Below are positions 26,456 to 36,979 of a DNA stretch of 64,000 nt, in pieces. A program made the position numbers and the translations under genes. Each line of letters opens with the position of its first letter. The stretch's first letter is position 1. Source of the stretch: an uncultured Desulfuromonas sp. (GTDB lineage Bacteria > Desulfobacterota > Desulfuromonadia > Desulfuromonadales > Desulfuromonadaceae); NCBI RefSeq assembly GCF_963678835.1, contig NZ_OY787469.1, positions 3,472,001 through 3,536,000 of the forward strand. The letters are read 5' to 3'. The notes below the pieces were generated by a model. That model was given only the letters and a program-made list of their open reading frames with translations, was not told the origin of the DNA and did no database searches.

Positions 26456-27868
26456 CTAAAACAGACCTAATTGTTTGTCCGCCTTGAGACGGGGAAATTT
26501 CACCGGGTAGTTGCCACTAAAACAAGCGGTACAGAACTGCCCTTCACAACTACCACCTCCACAACCGCCGGTGGCTTTGTGCAGCCCCTCTTCGGACAGA
26601 TAACCAAGGCTGTCAGAGGTAACATAACGGTTGATCTCCTCGATGGTGTGCGTGGAGGCGATCAGCTCGGTACGAGTGGGCGTATCGATACCATAGTAAC
26701 AGGGATAGCTGGTCGGCGGACTGGAGATGCGCACATGCACTTCCTTGGCCCCGGCATTGCGGATCATCTTGATGATTTTACGCGCCGTGGTGCCACGAAC
26801 AATGGAGTCGTCAATGACCACCACCCGCTTGCCTTCAATCACCTCGCGCACCGGATTGAGTTTAATCTTGACGCCGAAGTGGCGGATCGATTGTTGCGGT
26901 TCGATAAAGGTGCGACCTACATAGTGATTGCGAATCAGACCCAGTTCAAAAGGGATACCGGACTCTTCGGCATAACCGATGGCCGCAGGCACGCCGGAAT
27001 CGGGAATTGCCACCACCACATCGGCATCCACCGGATATTCACGGGCTAACTGGCGACCATACTCCTTACGCACACCGTAGACTTCGCGACCGAAGATGGT
27101 GCTGTCGGGACGGGCGAAGTAAACATATTCGAAAATACAGGGGGACGGCTTGGCTTCCTCCAGCGGATGATAGGAATGCAGACCGTCCTTGTCGACAACG
27201 ATCATCTCGCCGGGATCAAGCTCGCGGACAAATTCGGCTTCGATCAGGTCCAGAGCACAGGTTTCCGAGGCCACCACATAAGCACCATCGAGTTTACCGA
27301 GAATCAGCGGCCGGAAGCCGTTGGGATCACGCACCGCCACCATACGGGTTTCGGTGAGAAACACCAGACTGTAAGCGCCGCGCACCCGCTTCAAGGCATC
27401 AACCACACGGTCGGCCAGGCTGTCGCTCTGTGCCCGCGCCAACAGGTGGATAATGACTTCGGTATCAGCAACCGTGGAGAAAATCGAACCGAGCTGCTCC
27501 AGTTCGTTGCGCAACTCCTGGGCATTCACCAAGTTACCGTTGTGAGCGACGGCAATGCTGCCGCGCACGTAATCGACCATGATCGGTTGAATATTTTTCG
27601 GATCATTGCCGCCCGCCGTGGAATAACGCACATGGCCAATGGCATTCTTGCCCGGCAGTTTGTCAAAGACCTCGTTATTTTTAAAGGCATCGGCAACCAG
27701 ACCGTTTTTACGATAGGCCCGCAGAGACACGCCATCGGAAGCGACAATACCGCAACTTTCCTGACCACGGTGCTGCAGGGCATAAAGACCAAGATAGGTC
27801 AGATTCGCCGCTTCGGGATGACCATAGATACCAAACACGCCACATTCATCTTCAAACTTGTCAAACAT
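26456..27868 (-). CDS. purF: Amidophosphoribosyltransferase
   Basis: PurF catalyses the first step of purine synthesis, moving ammonia from glutamine to PRPP. The Ntn nucleophile Cys follows a short propeptide in [16 protein letters not shown] (Cys9). The PRPP loop is [17 protein letters not shown]. The cysteines in [19 protein letters not shown], with another upstream, suggest the iron-sulphur type found in Bacillus. The length of 470 is normal. About 210 bases separate it from purQ, enough for its own promoter. Confidence 0.97.
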   Translation of the reverse strand: MFDKFEDECGVFGIYGHPEAANLTYLGLYALQHRGQESCGIVASDGVSLRAYRKNGLVADAFKNNEVFDKLPGKNAIGHVRYSTAGGNDPKNIQPIMVDYVRGSIAVAHNGNLVNAQELRNELEQLGSIFSTVADTEVIIHLLARAQSDSLADRVVDALKRVRGAYSLVFLTETRMVAVRDPNGFRPLILGKLDGAYVVASETCALDLIEAEFVRELDPGEMIVVDKDGLHSYHPLEEAKPSPCIFEYVYFARPDSTIFGREVYGVRKEYGRQLAREYPVDADVVVAIPDSGVPAAIGYAEESGIPFELGLIRNHYVGRTFIEPQQSIRHFGVKIKLNPVREVIEGKRVVVIDDSIVRGTTARKIIKMIRNAGAKEVHVRISSPPTSYPCYYGIDTPTRTELIASTHTIEEINRYVTSDSLGYLSEEGLHKATGGCGGGSCEGQFCTACFSGNYPVKFPRLKADKQLGLF

Positions 27869-28077
27869 CGGGTGTATCTCCCTGATAAAATCAGATTTAA
27901 CTTCGAGTCCGTTGCGAAATGACTCGCAGAGCCCATGGATGGGCGAGCAAAATAGTCGGGTTCACCAATGATCATCTCTGTTGGCCCGGCGATTTTGTAA
28001 GGTTTTTAAAATCACATTGTTCGAAGCCGTGCCGGCAAAAAGCAAAGGCCAGCGTTTTGCCGAAAATCATCTCCAGA

Positions 28078-28902
28078 TCAGAGGAGATTTTCACGGATAA
28101 AAGTGACCGCATTCTGATACAGCCACAGCCCCATCCCCTCTTCCGGCAATTCTTCGCGCGTCCAACGAGGATGGTGGGTACGATGAACATAGGCTTCCGG
28201 ATGCGGCATCAGGCCGAACAGACGCCCGCTGGGGTCACAAATCCCGGCAATCGCCGCCGTCGATCCATTGGGGTTGAATGGATAGTCCATGGTTGGCGCC
28301 TGATAGTCGGCATCGCAATATTTAAGCACCGTCAGATGACGCGACTCAAGTTCATCAAGAATGGCCGGAGATTCGGTGACAAACTTGCCCTCACCGTGCC
28401 GCACCGGCAGATAAATGCCTTTCAGCCCTTTGGTAAACACACAGGGGGAGTCAGGATCAACCTTAAGATAGGTCCAGCGATCCTCAAAACGGCCACCGTC
28501 GTTAAAGGTCAAGGTGGTGGTCTGAGATTGGCCGCCATCCAGAGACGGCAACAATCCCATTTTAACCATCAGTTGAAAACCATTACACACGCCCATCACC
28601 AGCTTGCCAGCGGCGACAAAAGCGCGAATCGAATCGGCTAGAGTCTGGTCGCTACCAGCGATCACGGCACTGTTGAGACGATTGGCACCGGCTTTGGCGC
28701 TGCCGAGGTCATCACCATCGAGAAAGCCACCGGCAAAGTTGAGGAAATGGTAGTCGTTGAGATCGACCTCTCCAGCCAGCAGACGGGAGATGTGAACAAT
28801 ATCAGCGACGTCTGCACCGGCCAGACGGCAGGCGTTAGCGACTTCGCGCTCACAGTTGGTTCCGTTTCCGGAAATGACAATTGCCCGAACCTGTTGTGCC
28901 AT
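28078..28902 (-). CDS. purQ: Phosphoribosylformylglycinamidine synthase, glutaminase subunit
   Basis: PurQ releases ammonia from glutamine for PurL. The catalytic Cys is in LVMGVCNGFQLMVKMGLL, and the His-Glu pair in LMPHPEAYVHRTHHP. At 274 residues it is longer than the short PurQ of Bacillus, in line with other long forms. Its ATG follows the TAA of purL after a single base (TAATATG), with the ribosome binding site inside purL, so the subunits are made together. Confidence 0.95.
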   Translation of the reverse strand: MAQQVRAIVISGNGTNCEREVANACRLAGADVADIVHISRLLAGEVDLNDYHFLNFAGGFLDGDDLGSAKAGANRLNSAVIAGSDQTLADSIRAFVAAGKLVMGVCNGFQLMVKMGLLPSLDGGQSQTTTLTFNDGGRFEDRWTYLKVDPDSPCVFTKGLKGIYLPVRHGEGKFVTESPAILDELESRHLTVLKYCDADYQAPTMDYPFNPNGSTAAIAGICDPSGRLFGLMPHPEAYVHRTHHPRWTREELPEEGMGLWLYQNAVTFIRENLL

Positions 28903-28903
28903 A

Positions 28904-31885
28904 TTACATCTCCCTCAGAGGCGCTTGCCAGGCCTCTTTTAAGACAGCGTTGTCACGATCAATAATCACCGAACCATCAAGGCCAGTCACTTTCAGGCGG
29001 GGTTGCTCAGTCACCTCACCGAGCACACTGACCTCCTGACCGGCGAACAGTTTCTCAAACTCTTCAGCCTTGTCCGGCGCTACGGTCACCAGCAGGCGAC
29101 TCTGCGATTCAGAATAGAGGATCTCCACATCACTGAGCGTGCCGTCACAACGGACCTGACTCAAATCAATATCAACACCAAAGCCACCGGCAAACGCCGC
29201 TTCGGCAGCCGCCACGCCAAGACCGCCGTCAGACAGGTCATGACAGGAGGCAATCAGGCCAGCCTGCTGTGCGCGATTCAGGGTGCGATAACGCAGCAAA
29301 GCCGTTTTCGCATCGACGGTCGGCACGCTGTTGCCGACAAATCCGAGCTGGGTGTAGAGCTCCGAGGCACCGAGTTCGGCTTTAGTCATGCCGAGCAGGT
29401 AGACCTTATCGCCGGGGCGCTTGACATCCATGCTTACGGTCTGGCGCACATCATCCACCTTGCCGATCACCGAGAACAGCACCGTCGGCGGGATGGAGAT
29501 CTTGGTGTCGCCGATCTGGTAATCGTTTTTCATCGAGTCCTTGCCGGAGATCAGCGGCACGCCGAAGGCCAGGCAGTACTCGTAGAGGGCTTTGTTGGCA
29601 CGCACCAGTTGGGCAGCCTTGTATTCACCGTCCGGTGTGCGCTCGCTCTTGACCGGATCACACCAGCAGAAGTTATCAAGACCGGCCACGTGATCGATGT
29701 TGCCGCCGACGGACACATAGTTACGCAGTGCCTCATCAATGGCACAGGCCATCATGTGATAGGTGTCGATGTCACTGTAGCGCGGGCAGATGCCGTGGGC
29801 AGTGGAGATGCCGGCAAAGGAATCAAACAGTGGCCGCACCACCGAACCATCGGCCGGGCCGTCGTTGTCGACACCGGTCAGCGGCTTTTGCACCGTCGCG
29901 CCCTGAACTTCGTGGTCGTAACGACGGACCACACACTCTTTGGAGCAGACATTGAGGCTGCTGAGCAGCGTTTCCAGCGCTTCGTCCGCAGCCGGCAGAT
30001 CCGTAGCGGTCGGTTCGGCGTGCTGCTTCACCTCCCACTTGGCAGGAATCTTCATCTGCGGGGCGCCTTCGTGGAGGAAGGACATCGGCAGATAGGTCGC
30101 GGTTTCGCCCTGATAGAGACAGTGGTAATAACCGGAATCGGTAAACAGACCGAGATCCGTCGCCTCGACGTCCATCTCTTTGGCCAGGGTAATAAATTCG
30201 TCCACCTTCTCGGGCGGAACCGCCAAGGTCATGCGCTCCTGAGCTTCGGAGATAAGAATCTCCCACGGCTGCAGACCCGCGTATTTGAGAGGGCAGCGAT
30301 CCAGGTGCATCTCAAAACCACCGGTATCTTCGGCCATCTCTCCCACCGAGGAGGACAAGCCACCCGCACCATTATCGGTAATCGCCGTATAGAGCCCTTT
30401 GTCGCGGGCAATAATCAAAAAGTCAAACATGCGCCGCTGGGTGATGGGGTCACCGATCTGAACCGCAGTGACCGGCGAATCCTCGTTGAGCTCTTCGGAA
30501 GAGAAGGTTGCTCCGTGGATACCGTCCTTGCCGACGCGACCGCCGACCATCAGGATGTGATCACCCACTTCGGCTTTTTTCTCATGACCAGGATGCCCGT
30601 GGAGTTCGGTCGGCATCAAGGCGGCGCTACCGCAGTAGACCAGCGGCTTGCCGGCAAAGCGGTCATCAAACACCAGTGAACCATTAACCGTCGGAATACC
30701 GCTTTTGTTGCCACCGTGTTCCACGCCTTCAACCACGCCTTCGAAAATGCGGCGCGGATGGAGCAGACGCGGCGGCAGCGGCTGGTCGTAAAACGGCGAG
30801 GCAAAACAGAACACGTCGGTATTGAAAATCAAACGCGCGCCGCGGCCGGTGCCGAACGGGTCGCGGTTAACGCCGACGATGCCGGTCAATGCACCGCCGT
30901 AAGGATCCAGAGCACTCGGTGAGTTGTGGGTTTCCACCTTGTAGACCATGCTCCACTCGTCGGTGAACTCAATGACTCCGGCGTTGTCCTTGAAAACGGA
31001 CAGACAGAAGTCTTTGTCGCCTTTGGCAGCGCGAATATCGCGGGTGGCACCCATGATATAGGTTTTAAACAGGGAATTGATGGTTTCGGTGTTACCTTCG
31101 CCATCGTCATAGCTGATTTCAGCGGAGAAGATCTTGTGCTTGCAGTGTTCACTCCAGGTCTGGGCCAGAGCTTCGAGTTCGGCGTCGGTAAGCTGGGCGG
31201 GGACGCCGGCGGCAGCACGTTGCTTCTGCACTTCGCTATCAGCAATATACGCCTGAATCGCTTTCATCTCTTCGAGGTTGAGCGCCAGCATACCGTCACG
31301 GCTGATCTGCATCAGTTCTTCATCACTGACATTGAGATCAATGGGGCGAATCTGCGGCGTGGCCGTGCTGACCACCTTGGGCGGTTGGACCGCCAAACCA
31401 TTGGTCTGGTCGAATTCGTCACGGCTGACAATGGTCCAGCGCTGGATCAAACCGTTGGCGAGAAAGCCGGAGGCGATTTTTTCAGCGGCCTCTTTGTCAA
31501 TGGCCCCAGTGAGCAGATATTGCACTGAGGTGTAGACCGCTTCGTCGTCGTTGAAGCGACGACCAGTCTGGTACTGGATGGCCTCACGTGCGGTACGACC
31601 AACATTATCGGTGACACCGGGACGAAAACCAACTTCCACCAGCAGGTCAAAGTCTTTGGCCAGAGGTTGATTGATGGCAACATTTTGAATCACCGGATCG
31701 CTGAACGGCCCCTCGGCCGCAGCGGTCAGTTCTTCGTCACTAAGTGCGGCATCGACGGTGTAGACGTCAATAGTACGAACCTGATCCAGTTGAATTCCGA
31801 GGTGTTCGTGAATCTCACGACGCACCCGCTCACCGCGGGCATCGCGAACGCCATCTTTCAGGGCGACGACAATTCTGCTGGCCAT
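28904..31885 (-). CDS. purL: Phosphoribosylformylglycinamidine synthase, synthase subunit with PurS-like N-terminus
   Basis: PurL makes FGAM from FGAR using ammonia from PurQ and ATP. The protein is 993 residues, longer than the small PurL. The first 160 residues resemble PurS (SRIVVALKDGVRDARGE, VEVGFRPGVTDNVGRTA). The synthase part carries LAQTWSEHCKHKIF, KVETHNSPSALDPYGGA and TDNGAGGLSSSVGEMA. So it appears to be a PurS-PurL fusion, and no separate purS is seen nearby. It is first in the purL-purQ pair. Confidence 0.95.
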   Translation of the reverse strand: MASRIVVALKDGVRDARGERVRREIHEHLGIQLDQVRTIDVYTVDAALSDEELTAAAEGPFSDPVIQNVAINQPLAKDFDLLVEVGFRPGVTDNVGRTAREAIQYQTGRRFNDDEAVYTSVQYLLTGAIDKEAAEKIASGFLANGLIQRWTIVSRDEFDQTNGLAVQPPKVVSTATPQIRPIDLNVSDEELMQISRDGMLALNLEEMKAIQAYIADSEVQKQRAAAGVPAQLTDAELEALAQTWSEHCKHKIFSAEISYDDGEGNTETINSLFKTYIMGATRDIRAAKGDKDFCLSVFKDNAGVIEFTDEWSMVYKVETHNSPSALDPYGGALTGIVGVNRDPFGTGRGARLIFNTDVFCFASPFYDQPLPPRLLHPRRIFEGVVEGVEHGGNKSGIPTVNGSLVFDDRFAGKPLVYCGSAALMPTELHGHPGHEKKAEVGDHILMVGGRVGKDGIHGATFSSEELNEDSPVTAVQIGDPITQRRMFDFLIIARDKGLYTAITDNGAGGLSSSVGEMAEDTGGFEMHLDRCPLKYAGLQPWEILISEAQERMTLAVPPEKVDEFITLAKEMDVEATDLGLFTDSGYYHCLYQGETATYLPMSFLHEGAPQMKIPAKWEVKQHAEPTATDLPAADEALETLLSSLNVCSKECVVRRYDHEVQGATVQKPLTGVDNDGPADGSVVRPLFDSFAGISTAHGICPRYSDIDTYHMMACAIDEALRNYVSVGGNIDHVAGLDNFCWCDPVKSERTPDGEYKAAQLVRANKALYEYCLAFGVPLISGKDSMKNDYQIGDTKISIPPTVLFSVIGKVDDVRQTVSMDVKRPGDKVYLLGMTKAELGASELYTQLGFVGNSVPTVDAKTALLRYRTLNRAQQAGLIASCHDLSDGGLGVAAAEAAFAGGFGVDIDLSQVRCDGTLSDVEILYSESQSRLLVTVAPDKAEEFEKLFAGQEVSVLGEVTEQPRLKVTGLDGSVIIDRDNAVLKEAWQAPLREM

Positions 31886-32101
31886 AGAGTCTCCTTGGCA
31901 GAAAAAAGGGAATGACCTTCCCGGTCAAACGGCTCGGGAAGCGTGTTTATCATATCTATCGGTTGAGCTCTTTTGCACAACATCACACACGGCTCGTTGA
32001 AAAAAGCTCGGTTCTAAATCATTTATTGCAGCACAACCTGACACAACAACGTGCCTTGCCCGATTTCGGAACAAAGCACGTTTTTATTCACGTTCACATC
32101 A

Positions 32102-32872
32102 TTAGGTCGATTCAAAACAACAACTCACCACATGGGGAGCGCCGGTAATCATCTGCGGCGAACAACGGTTCTGTGCTCTGAGCACCCCAGAGACAGACTC
32201 CTGAGCCAGTTGCGGCGTATTGTTGGTCTCACTCAAATGAGCCAGAAATACCGCGTCCAACCCTTCCCACAAGACCTTTTGCAACAACTGGGCACCATCG
32301 CTATTCGATAGATGACCATGATGACTGCGGATGCGTTGTTTCAACGGCCAGGGATACGGCCCGTCACGCAGCATCTGCTCATCGTGGTTGGTCTCCAGCA
32401 CCAGCACCCGGCACTGTTGCAGACTCTGTTGCACCAGACGGGTGGCAATGCCCATGTCCGTCGCCACACCAATCTTCCCGTCACAGGTATCCACGACAAA
32501 ACCAACGGGGGCCACCGCATCATGGGTAATGGGAAACGGTCGCACCTGGACATCCTGAAATGCCACGGTCTCGCCAATAGCAAAAAACCGTTCCTCCACC
32601 TTGCCCAACTTGACAATGGCCGCATGGGTGTCGGGGTGAAAAAAGATCGGCAGCTTATGGCGTCGCGACAGCGGACCCAGACCACGGCAATGATCCGAAT
32701 GTTCGTGGGTGACAAACACCGCATCCAGACTGTCGGCGTCGACACCGATCTGCTCGAGGCGACGACTGATCTGTAACGCAGAAAGACCAGCATCAATTAA
32801 GATACGGGTCTTTTCACTTTCTATATACAGTGAGTTTCCTTTGCTACCACTGGCCAGTTGACAGATTCGCAC
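32102..32872 (-). CDS. Metallo-beta-lactamase-fold hydrolase (YycJ/WalJ type)
   Basis: The start VRICQLASGSKGNSLYIES and the metal site THEHSDHCRGLG identify the YycJ/WalJ group of metal-dependent hydrolases, thought to act on nucleic acids or cell-wall-linked substrates. KIGVATDMG and LVLETNHDEQML supply further ligands. A GTG start at 32872 is proposed because GGAG lies 8 bases upstream and the N-terminus then aligns with homologues; the longer frame adds 12 unlikely residues. The length of about 256 is typical. Confidence 0.88.
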   Translation of the reverse strand: MRICQLASGSKGNSLYIESEKTRILIDAGLSALQISRRLEQIGVDADSLDAVFVTHEHSDHCRGLGPLSRRHKLPIFFHPDTHAAIVKLGKVEERFFAIGETVAFQDVQVRPFPITHDAVAPVGFVVDTCDGKIGVATDMGIATRLVQQSLQQCRVLVLETNHDEQMLRDGPYPWPLKQRIRSHHGHLSNSDGAQLLQKVLWEGLDAVFLAHLSETNNTPQLAQESVSGVLRAQNRCSPQMITGAPHVVSCCFEST

Positions 32873-33236
32873 GTCAGGCTCTCCAACCGAAACCGGACCA
32901 CCGGCCATTCGGGTTTTCTCGTTAAACCAAGGCGCAGAATTAACGGCCCGGCAAAAACGTTCTCGGGTATACCGGAAATCAGCGTCGGCAGCAAGGAAAA
33001 AACGTCGCTATTTCAGTCGCCATCACCGTCATTTTCGCTGATCGTTCAGTCAGGCTCTAAATAGCACAGCTACCGCAAAAGGGCAAGGTATCTGCCGGGG
33101 CTTTTTATCGCAGCCTCGCAGAAACAAGCCACTGTTTTGCCCTGCTGTGTCGTGGTGCAATCACGTCATAATGTTCCATTTAGAACAACCATTTCATTGT
33201 CTGCCAAGAAATTCCCTATTTTCTCGGGCTTAACGC

Positions 33237-33265
33237 TTGACGAACCCCCAACCCCTTTATATGAT
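33237..33265 (+). promoter_or_regulatory. Sigma-70-type promoter for gap
   Basis: TTGACG (33237-33242) and TATGAT (33260-33265) are separated by 17 bases, about 70 bases before the gap start codon. It lies in the otherwise empty 464-base gap between the hydrolase and gap. Confidence 0.65.
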
Positions 33266-33336
33266 TTGCCACGTTGGCGGACAAAATCATTCCATTCTGT
33301 CTTTTTTATTTAATCCTATCTGAAGGAGGGCTGACC

Positions 33337-34338
33337 ATGGCAACAAAAGTCGCCATTAACGGCTTCGGTCGCATCGGCCGTAACGTACTGCGTATTGCTC
33401 AGGGACATCCGGATTTTGACATCGTCGCCATTAATGACCTAACAGATGCGCCCACCCTGGCCCACCTGCTCAAGTACGATTCAGTCCACGGCACCTTCGC
33501 CGGCGAGGTCAAGACAGAAGGTGATGTGCTTTACGTCAATGGTCAGGCCATTAAAATCACCAGCGAACGCGACCCGGAAAACCTGCCCTGGCAGGATATG
33601 GGTGTTGAAATTGTCGTCGAATCCACCGGGCGTTTTCGCAAGCGGGAAGATGCGGCCAAACACCTCGCTGCCGGTGCTAAAAAAGTGTTGATCAGTGCTC
33701 CGGGCAAAAATTCCGATGTCACGGTTGTCCGCGGTGTCAACTTTGATCAGTACGATCCGGCACAGCATGACATTATCTCCAATGCCTCCTGCACCACCAA
33801 CTGCCTGGCCCCGGTGGCCAAACTGCTGTTGGATTCAGTGGGCATTGTCCGTGGCAGCATGACCACCATCCATTCGTTCACCAATGATCAGCGTATCCTC
33901 GACCTGCCCCATGAGGATCTACGCCGTGCTCGCGCCGCGTCGCTGTCGATGATCCCGACCACCACCGGCGCCACCAAAGCCGTGGGTCAGGTACTGCCGG
34001 GCCTCAAGGGGAAACTGACCGGCCTGTCGGTACGGGTACCGACCCCGAATGTTTCCCTCATCGACCTGGTCATTGAAACAGAAAAGCCAACCAGTGTTGA
34101 AGCGATCAATACTCTGATGGCGCAAGCCGCCGACGGCCCCCTCAACGGCGTCCTTGAATACTGCAATGAACCTCTGGTGTCCATCGACTTCAACGGCCAT
34201 CCGGCATCCGCCATCTTCGACGCCCTGTCGACAACCGTCATGGACGAAACGCTGGTTAAAGTGTTGCTGTGGTACGACAACGAATGGGGGTATTCAGCAC
34301 GTGTGGTTGATCTGATCAGCCATGTTGCCCGCAGTTAA
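33337..34338 (+). CDS. gap: Glyceraldehyde-3-phosphate dehydrogenase
   Basis: Converts glyceraldehyde 3-phosphate to 1,3-bisphosphoglycerate with NAD. The nucleotide-binding start KVAINGFGRIGRNVLR, the catalytic Cys in SNASCTTNCLAP and WYDNEWGYSARVVDL at the C-terminus are canonical. The ATG at 33337 has GAAGGAGGG upstream and gives 333 residues, the normal length. It heads a glycolytic cluster gap-pgk-tpiA. Confidence 0.98.
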   Translation: MATKVAINGFGRIGRNVLRIAQGHPDFDIVAINDLTDAPTLAHLLKYDSVHGTFAGEVKTEGDVLYVNGQAIKITSERDPENLPWQDMGVEIVVESTGRFRKREDAAKHLAAGAKKVLISAPGKNSDVTVVRGVNFDQYDPAQHDIISNASCTTNCLAPVAKLLLDSVGIVRGSMTTIHSFTNDQRILDLPHEDLRRARAASLSMIPTTTGATKAVGQVLPGLKGKLTGLSVRVPTPNVSLIDLVIETEKPTSVEAINTLMAQAADGPLNGVLEYCNEPLVSIDFNGHPASAIFDALSTTVMDETLVKVLLWYDNEWGYSARVVDLISHVARS

Positions 34339-34358
34339 GTCAAACACATCCAATCCAT

Positions 34359-34390
34359 CAGGAGATGCCATGGCGGCATCTCCTGTTTTT
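34359..34390 (+). terminator. Hairpin terminator or attenuator between gap and pgk
   Basis: CAGGAGATGCC pairs with GGCATCTCCTG around ATGGC, followed by TTTTT. It may uncouple part of gap transcription from pgk-tpiA, or stabilise the 3' end of a gap message. Confidence 0.75.
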
Positions 34391-34456
34391 ACATGATCAT
34401 CAACGGCTCCTCGCCAAAGAGGAGCACATGACCCAGCTACAGGAGAACACAGGCAC

Positions 34457-35647
34457 ATGCTCAACAAAATTTCTGTCACCGCACTTGATTTAACAGGCAA
34501 GCGGGTTTTTTGCCGCGTCGACTTCAACGTTCCTCTCGACAGCGAGCAAACCATCACCGATGACACCAGAATTGTCGCAGCATTGCCTACCATCCGCTAC
34601 ATCATCGAACAAGGGGGAAAGCTGATCCTCGCCTCCCATCTCGGTCGCCCCAAAGGCAGCTTCAAACCCGAATTCAGCCTGGCGCCAGTGGCGCCTTATC
34701 TGGCTAAACTACTCGGCCAGCCGGTCGCTATGGCCAAAGACTGCGTTGGCGAGGATGTCAAAGCCCAGATTGCCGCCATGAACGATGGCGATGTGTTGCT
34801 GCTGGAAAACATGCGCTTCTACCCCGGCGAAGAAAAAAACGATCCGACCTTCTGCGCCCAGCTCGCCGAACTGGCCGACATCTATGTGAATGATGCCTTC
34901 GGCACCGCCCATCGTGCCCATGCCTCAACTGAAGGAATTGCCCGGCTGCTGCAACCGGCAGCAGCTGGTTTTCTGATGGCCAAAGAACTCGAATACCTCG
35001 GCCAGGCCCTCGACACCCCCAAACGTCCGTTTGTCGCCGTGATCGGCGGTGCCAAAGTCAGTGACAAGATCACCGTCATCGACACCCTGCTCGACAAAGT
35101 CAACGCCCTGCTCATCGGCGGCGGCATGGCCTACACGTTTTTGAAAGCGCAAGGCGTTGAAATCGGCTCCTCGCTGGTGGAACCCGACCAGCTCGACCTG
35201 GCCCGGCAACTGATGACCAAGGCAGAGAAAAACGGCGTGGAACTGATGCTGCCTGTCGACCATGTCACGGCCAAGACCTTTGATAAGGATGCCGCCGCCA
35301 GCGTTTACACCAATGAGGCGTTCCCGGCCGACGAGATGGGTCTCGACATCGGTCCGCAAACCGCTCAAGCCTATGCCGCAAAAATGACGGCGGCCGCAAC
35401 CGTGGTCTGGAACGGTCCCATGGGCGTGTTTGAATTCCCGGCTTTTGCCAAAGGGACCCTTGCAGTGGCTGAAGCGCTGGCTAAATCAGAGGCCATCTCC
35501 ATTATCGGCGGTGGCGACTCAGTGGCCGCAGTCAACCAGGCGGGCCTCAACGACCAGATGACCCATATCTCCACCGGTGGCGGCGCGTCTCTGGAATTTC
35601 TCGAAGGCAAAACCCTGCCCGGCATTGCCGCGCTGACCGATCAATAA
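34457..35647 (+). CDS. pgk: Phosphoglycerate kinase
   Basis: Transfers phosphate from 1,3-bisphosphoglycerate to ADP. Family motifs: [46 protein letters not shown] and NGPMGVFE with the C-terminal glycine-rich GGGDSVAA. The length of 396 is normal. It lies 118 bases after gap and 30 before tpiA. Confidence 0.98.
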   Translation: MLNKISVTALDLTGKRVFCRVDFNVPLDSEQTITDDTRIVAALPTIRYIIEQGGKLILASHLGRPKGSFKPEFSLAPVAPYLAKLLGQPVAMAKDCVGEDVKAQIAAMNDGDVLLLENMRFYPGEEKNDPTFCAQLAELADIYVNDAFGTAHRAHASTEGIARLLQPAAAGFLMAKELEYLGQALDTPKRPFVAVIGGAKVSDKITVIDTLLDKVNALLIGGGMAYTFLKAQGVEIGSSLVEPDQLDLARQLMTKAEKNGVELMLPVDHVTAKTFDKDAAASVYTNEAFPADEMGLDIGPQTAQAYAAKMTAAATVVWNGPMGVFEFPAFAKGTLAVAEALAKSEAISIIGGGDSVAAVNQAGLNDQMTHISTGGGASLEFLEGKTLPGIAALTDQ

Positions 35648-35677
35648 ACTCATCCAGTCCCACAGGAGAATATTTCA

Positions 35678-36454
35678 ATGCGAAAGCCACTCATTGCCGG
35701 TAACTGGAAACTGCACAACACCGTCGAACAGTCCTGCCAATTGGCCCAGGCTCTGGTCAAAGACTTAAGTGATGTCACCGAAACCGAGATTGTCATTGCC
35801 CCGGTTTTTACCGCCCTTTCTGAAGTAGGAAAAATTTGTGCGGGTTCTCCCGTTCAACTGGCGGCACAGAATTGCCACTGCATGGATGATGGCGCCTATA
35901 CCGGCGAAGTGTCTGTCCCGCTGCTGGCCGATGTCGGCTGCAGTCATGTCATCGTCGGTCATTCAGAGCGACGTCAGTACTTCGGCGAAACCGACCACTT
36001 TGTCAACGTCAAGGCACGCGCCATTATCAAGCATGGCCTGACCGCCATTATTTGCGTTGGTGAAACCCTGGAGCAACGCGAGAGCGGTGAACTGTTTGAA
36101 GTCATCGCGGCACAGGTTCGCTGCGCGCTGGAAGAGATTTCTGCCGAGCAGATGTCTCAAGTCATTCTTGCCTATGAGCCGGTGTGGGCCATCGGCACCG
36201 GCAAAACAGCCAGCTGCGAAGAAGCCGAGGAGGTTCATGCCTACATCCGTGGCCTGCTGCATGGCTGTTACGGTAGCGATATTGCAACAAAGTGCCGAAT
36301 CCTTTACGGCGGCAGTGTCAAACCCGGCAACATCAGCGAACTGATGGCCGAAGACGATATTGATGGTGCATTGGTCGGTGGTGCAAGTCTGAAAGCAGAA
36401 GATTTTAGCGCCATCGTTCGCTTTAAAAAATCTTTAAAAATGGCGCCGCAATAG
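35678..36454 (+). CDS. tpiA: Triosephosphate isomerase
   Basis: Interconverts the triose phosphates. The start LIAGNWKLHNT has the catalytic Lys, VIVGHSERR the His, and LAYEPVWAIGTGKTA the Glu and flexible loop. YGGSVKPGN binds phosphate. The length of 258 is normal. CAGGAG precedes the ATG. A hairpin without a T-run (AACACCTCTTGGC/GCCAAAGGTGT) lies between it and secG, so secG could be read through. Confidence 0.98.
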   Translation: MRKPLIAGNWKLHNTVEQSCQLAQALVKDLSDVTETEIVIAPVFTALSEVGKICAGSPVQLAAQNCHCMDDGAYTGEVSVPLLADVGCSHVIVGHSERRQYFGETDHFVNVKARAIIKHGLTAIICVGETLEQRESGELFEVIAAQVRCALEEISAEQMSQVILAYEPVWAIGTGKTASCEEAEEVHAYIRGLLHGCYGSDIATKCRILYGGSVKPGNISELMAEDDIDGALVGGASLKAEDFSAIVRFKKSLKMAPQ

Positions 36455-36575
36455 GATGAAAAACACCTCTTGGCAGCAACGCCAAAGGTGTGTTAGAGTG
36501 CTTCGCTGTTCACGAACCGGTATTCTGATACAGAAAATACCCGACTAATGACCCTAACAGGAGATCAAGCTCACC

Positions 36576-36875
36576 ATGATTCCTTTTTTGCTGACGGTAC
36601 ATGTTCTGGTGTGTATCGCACTTATCGTAATTGTTCTGCTTCAAGCTGGTAAAGGGGCTGAAGCTGGTGCTTCTTTTGGTGCTGGTGCCAGTCAAACCGT
36701 TTTCGGTGCTTCCGGCGGCCGCAGCTTTATGAGCAAAATGACCACGTTTGCAGCATTTCTTTTCATGCTGACCAGCCTGTCCCTGGCTTACCTGTATGGC
36801 AAACCGGGCTCTGACAGCCTGATGCCGGACCAAGTTCAACCGGTGCAAACCCAGCAACAGCAAAGTGCCGAGTAA
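36576..36875 (+). CDS. secG: Protein-export membrane protein SecG
   Basis: This 99-residue inner-membrane subunit of SecYEG has two transmembrane helices (IPFLLTVHVLVCIALIVIVL and FAAFLFMLTSLSLAYLYG, about residues 2-21 and 58-75). The conserved loop between them is LLQAGKGAEAGASFGAGASQ. The tail is glutamine-rich. It follows tpiA, a common arrangement in many bacteria. Confidence 0.95.
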   Translation: MIPFLLTVHVLVCIALIVIVLLQAGKGAEAGASFGAGASQTVFGASGGRSFMSKMTTFAAFLFMLTSLSLAYLYGKPGSDSLMPDQVQPVQTQQQQSAE

Positions 36876-36934
36876 GTAAATTTTTCGCTGAAAACCGCGT
36901 GTGAAAAAAAAGTGTTCAATGGCCGGATTCTCTA

Positions 36935-36964
36935 TTGACAAAAACCCGGTCAAATCAGTATAAA
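36935..36964 (+). promoter_or_regulatory. Sigma-70-type promoter for tRNA-Leu
   Basis: TTGACA (36935-36940) and TATAAA (36959-36964) with an 18-base spacer lie 15 bases before the mature tRNA start. Confidence 0.75.
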
Positions 36965-36979
36965 TACAACCTCGTTAGC

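Noticed and set aside
29003..30679. Open frame of about 558 codons opposite purL
   Set aside because: Antisense shadow of purL; no start signal and no recognised domain.
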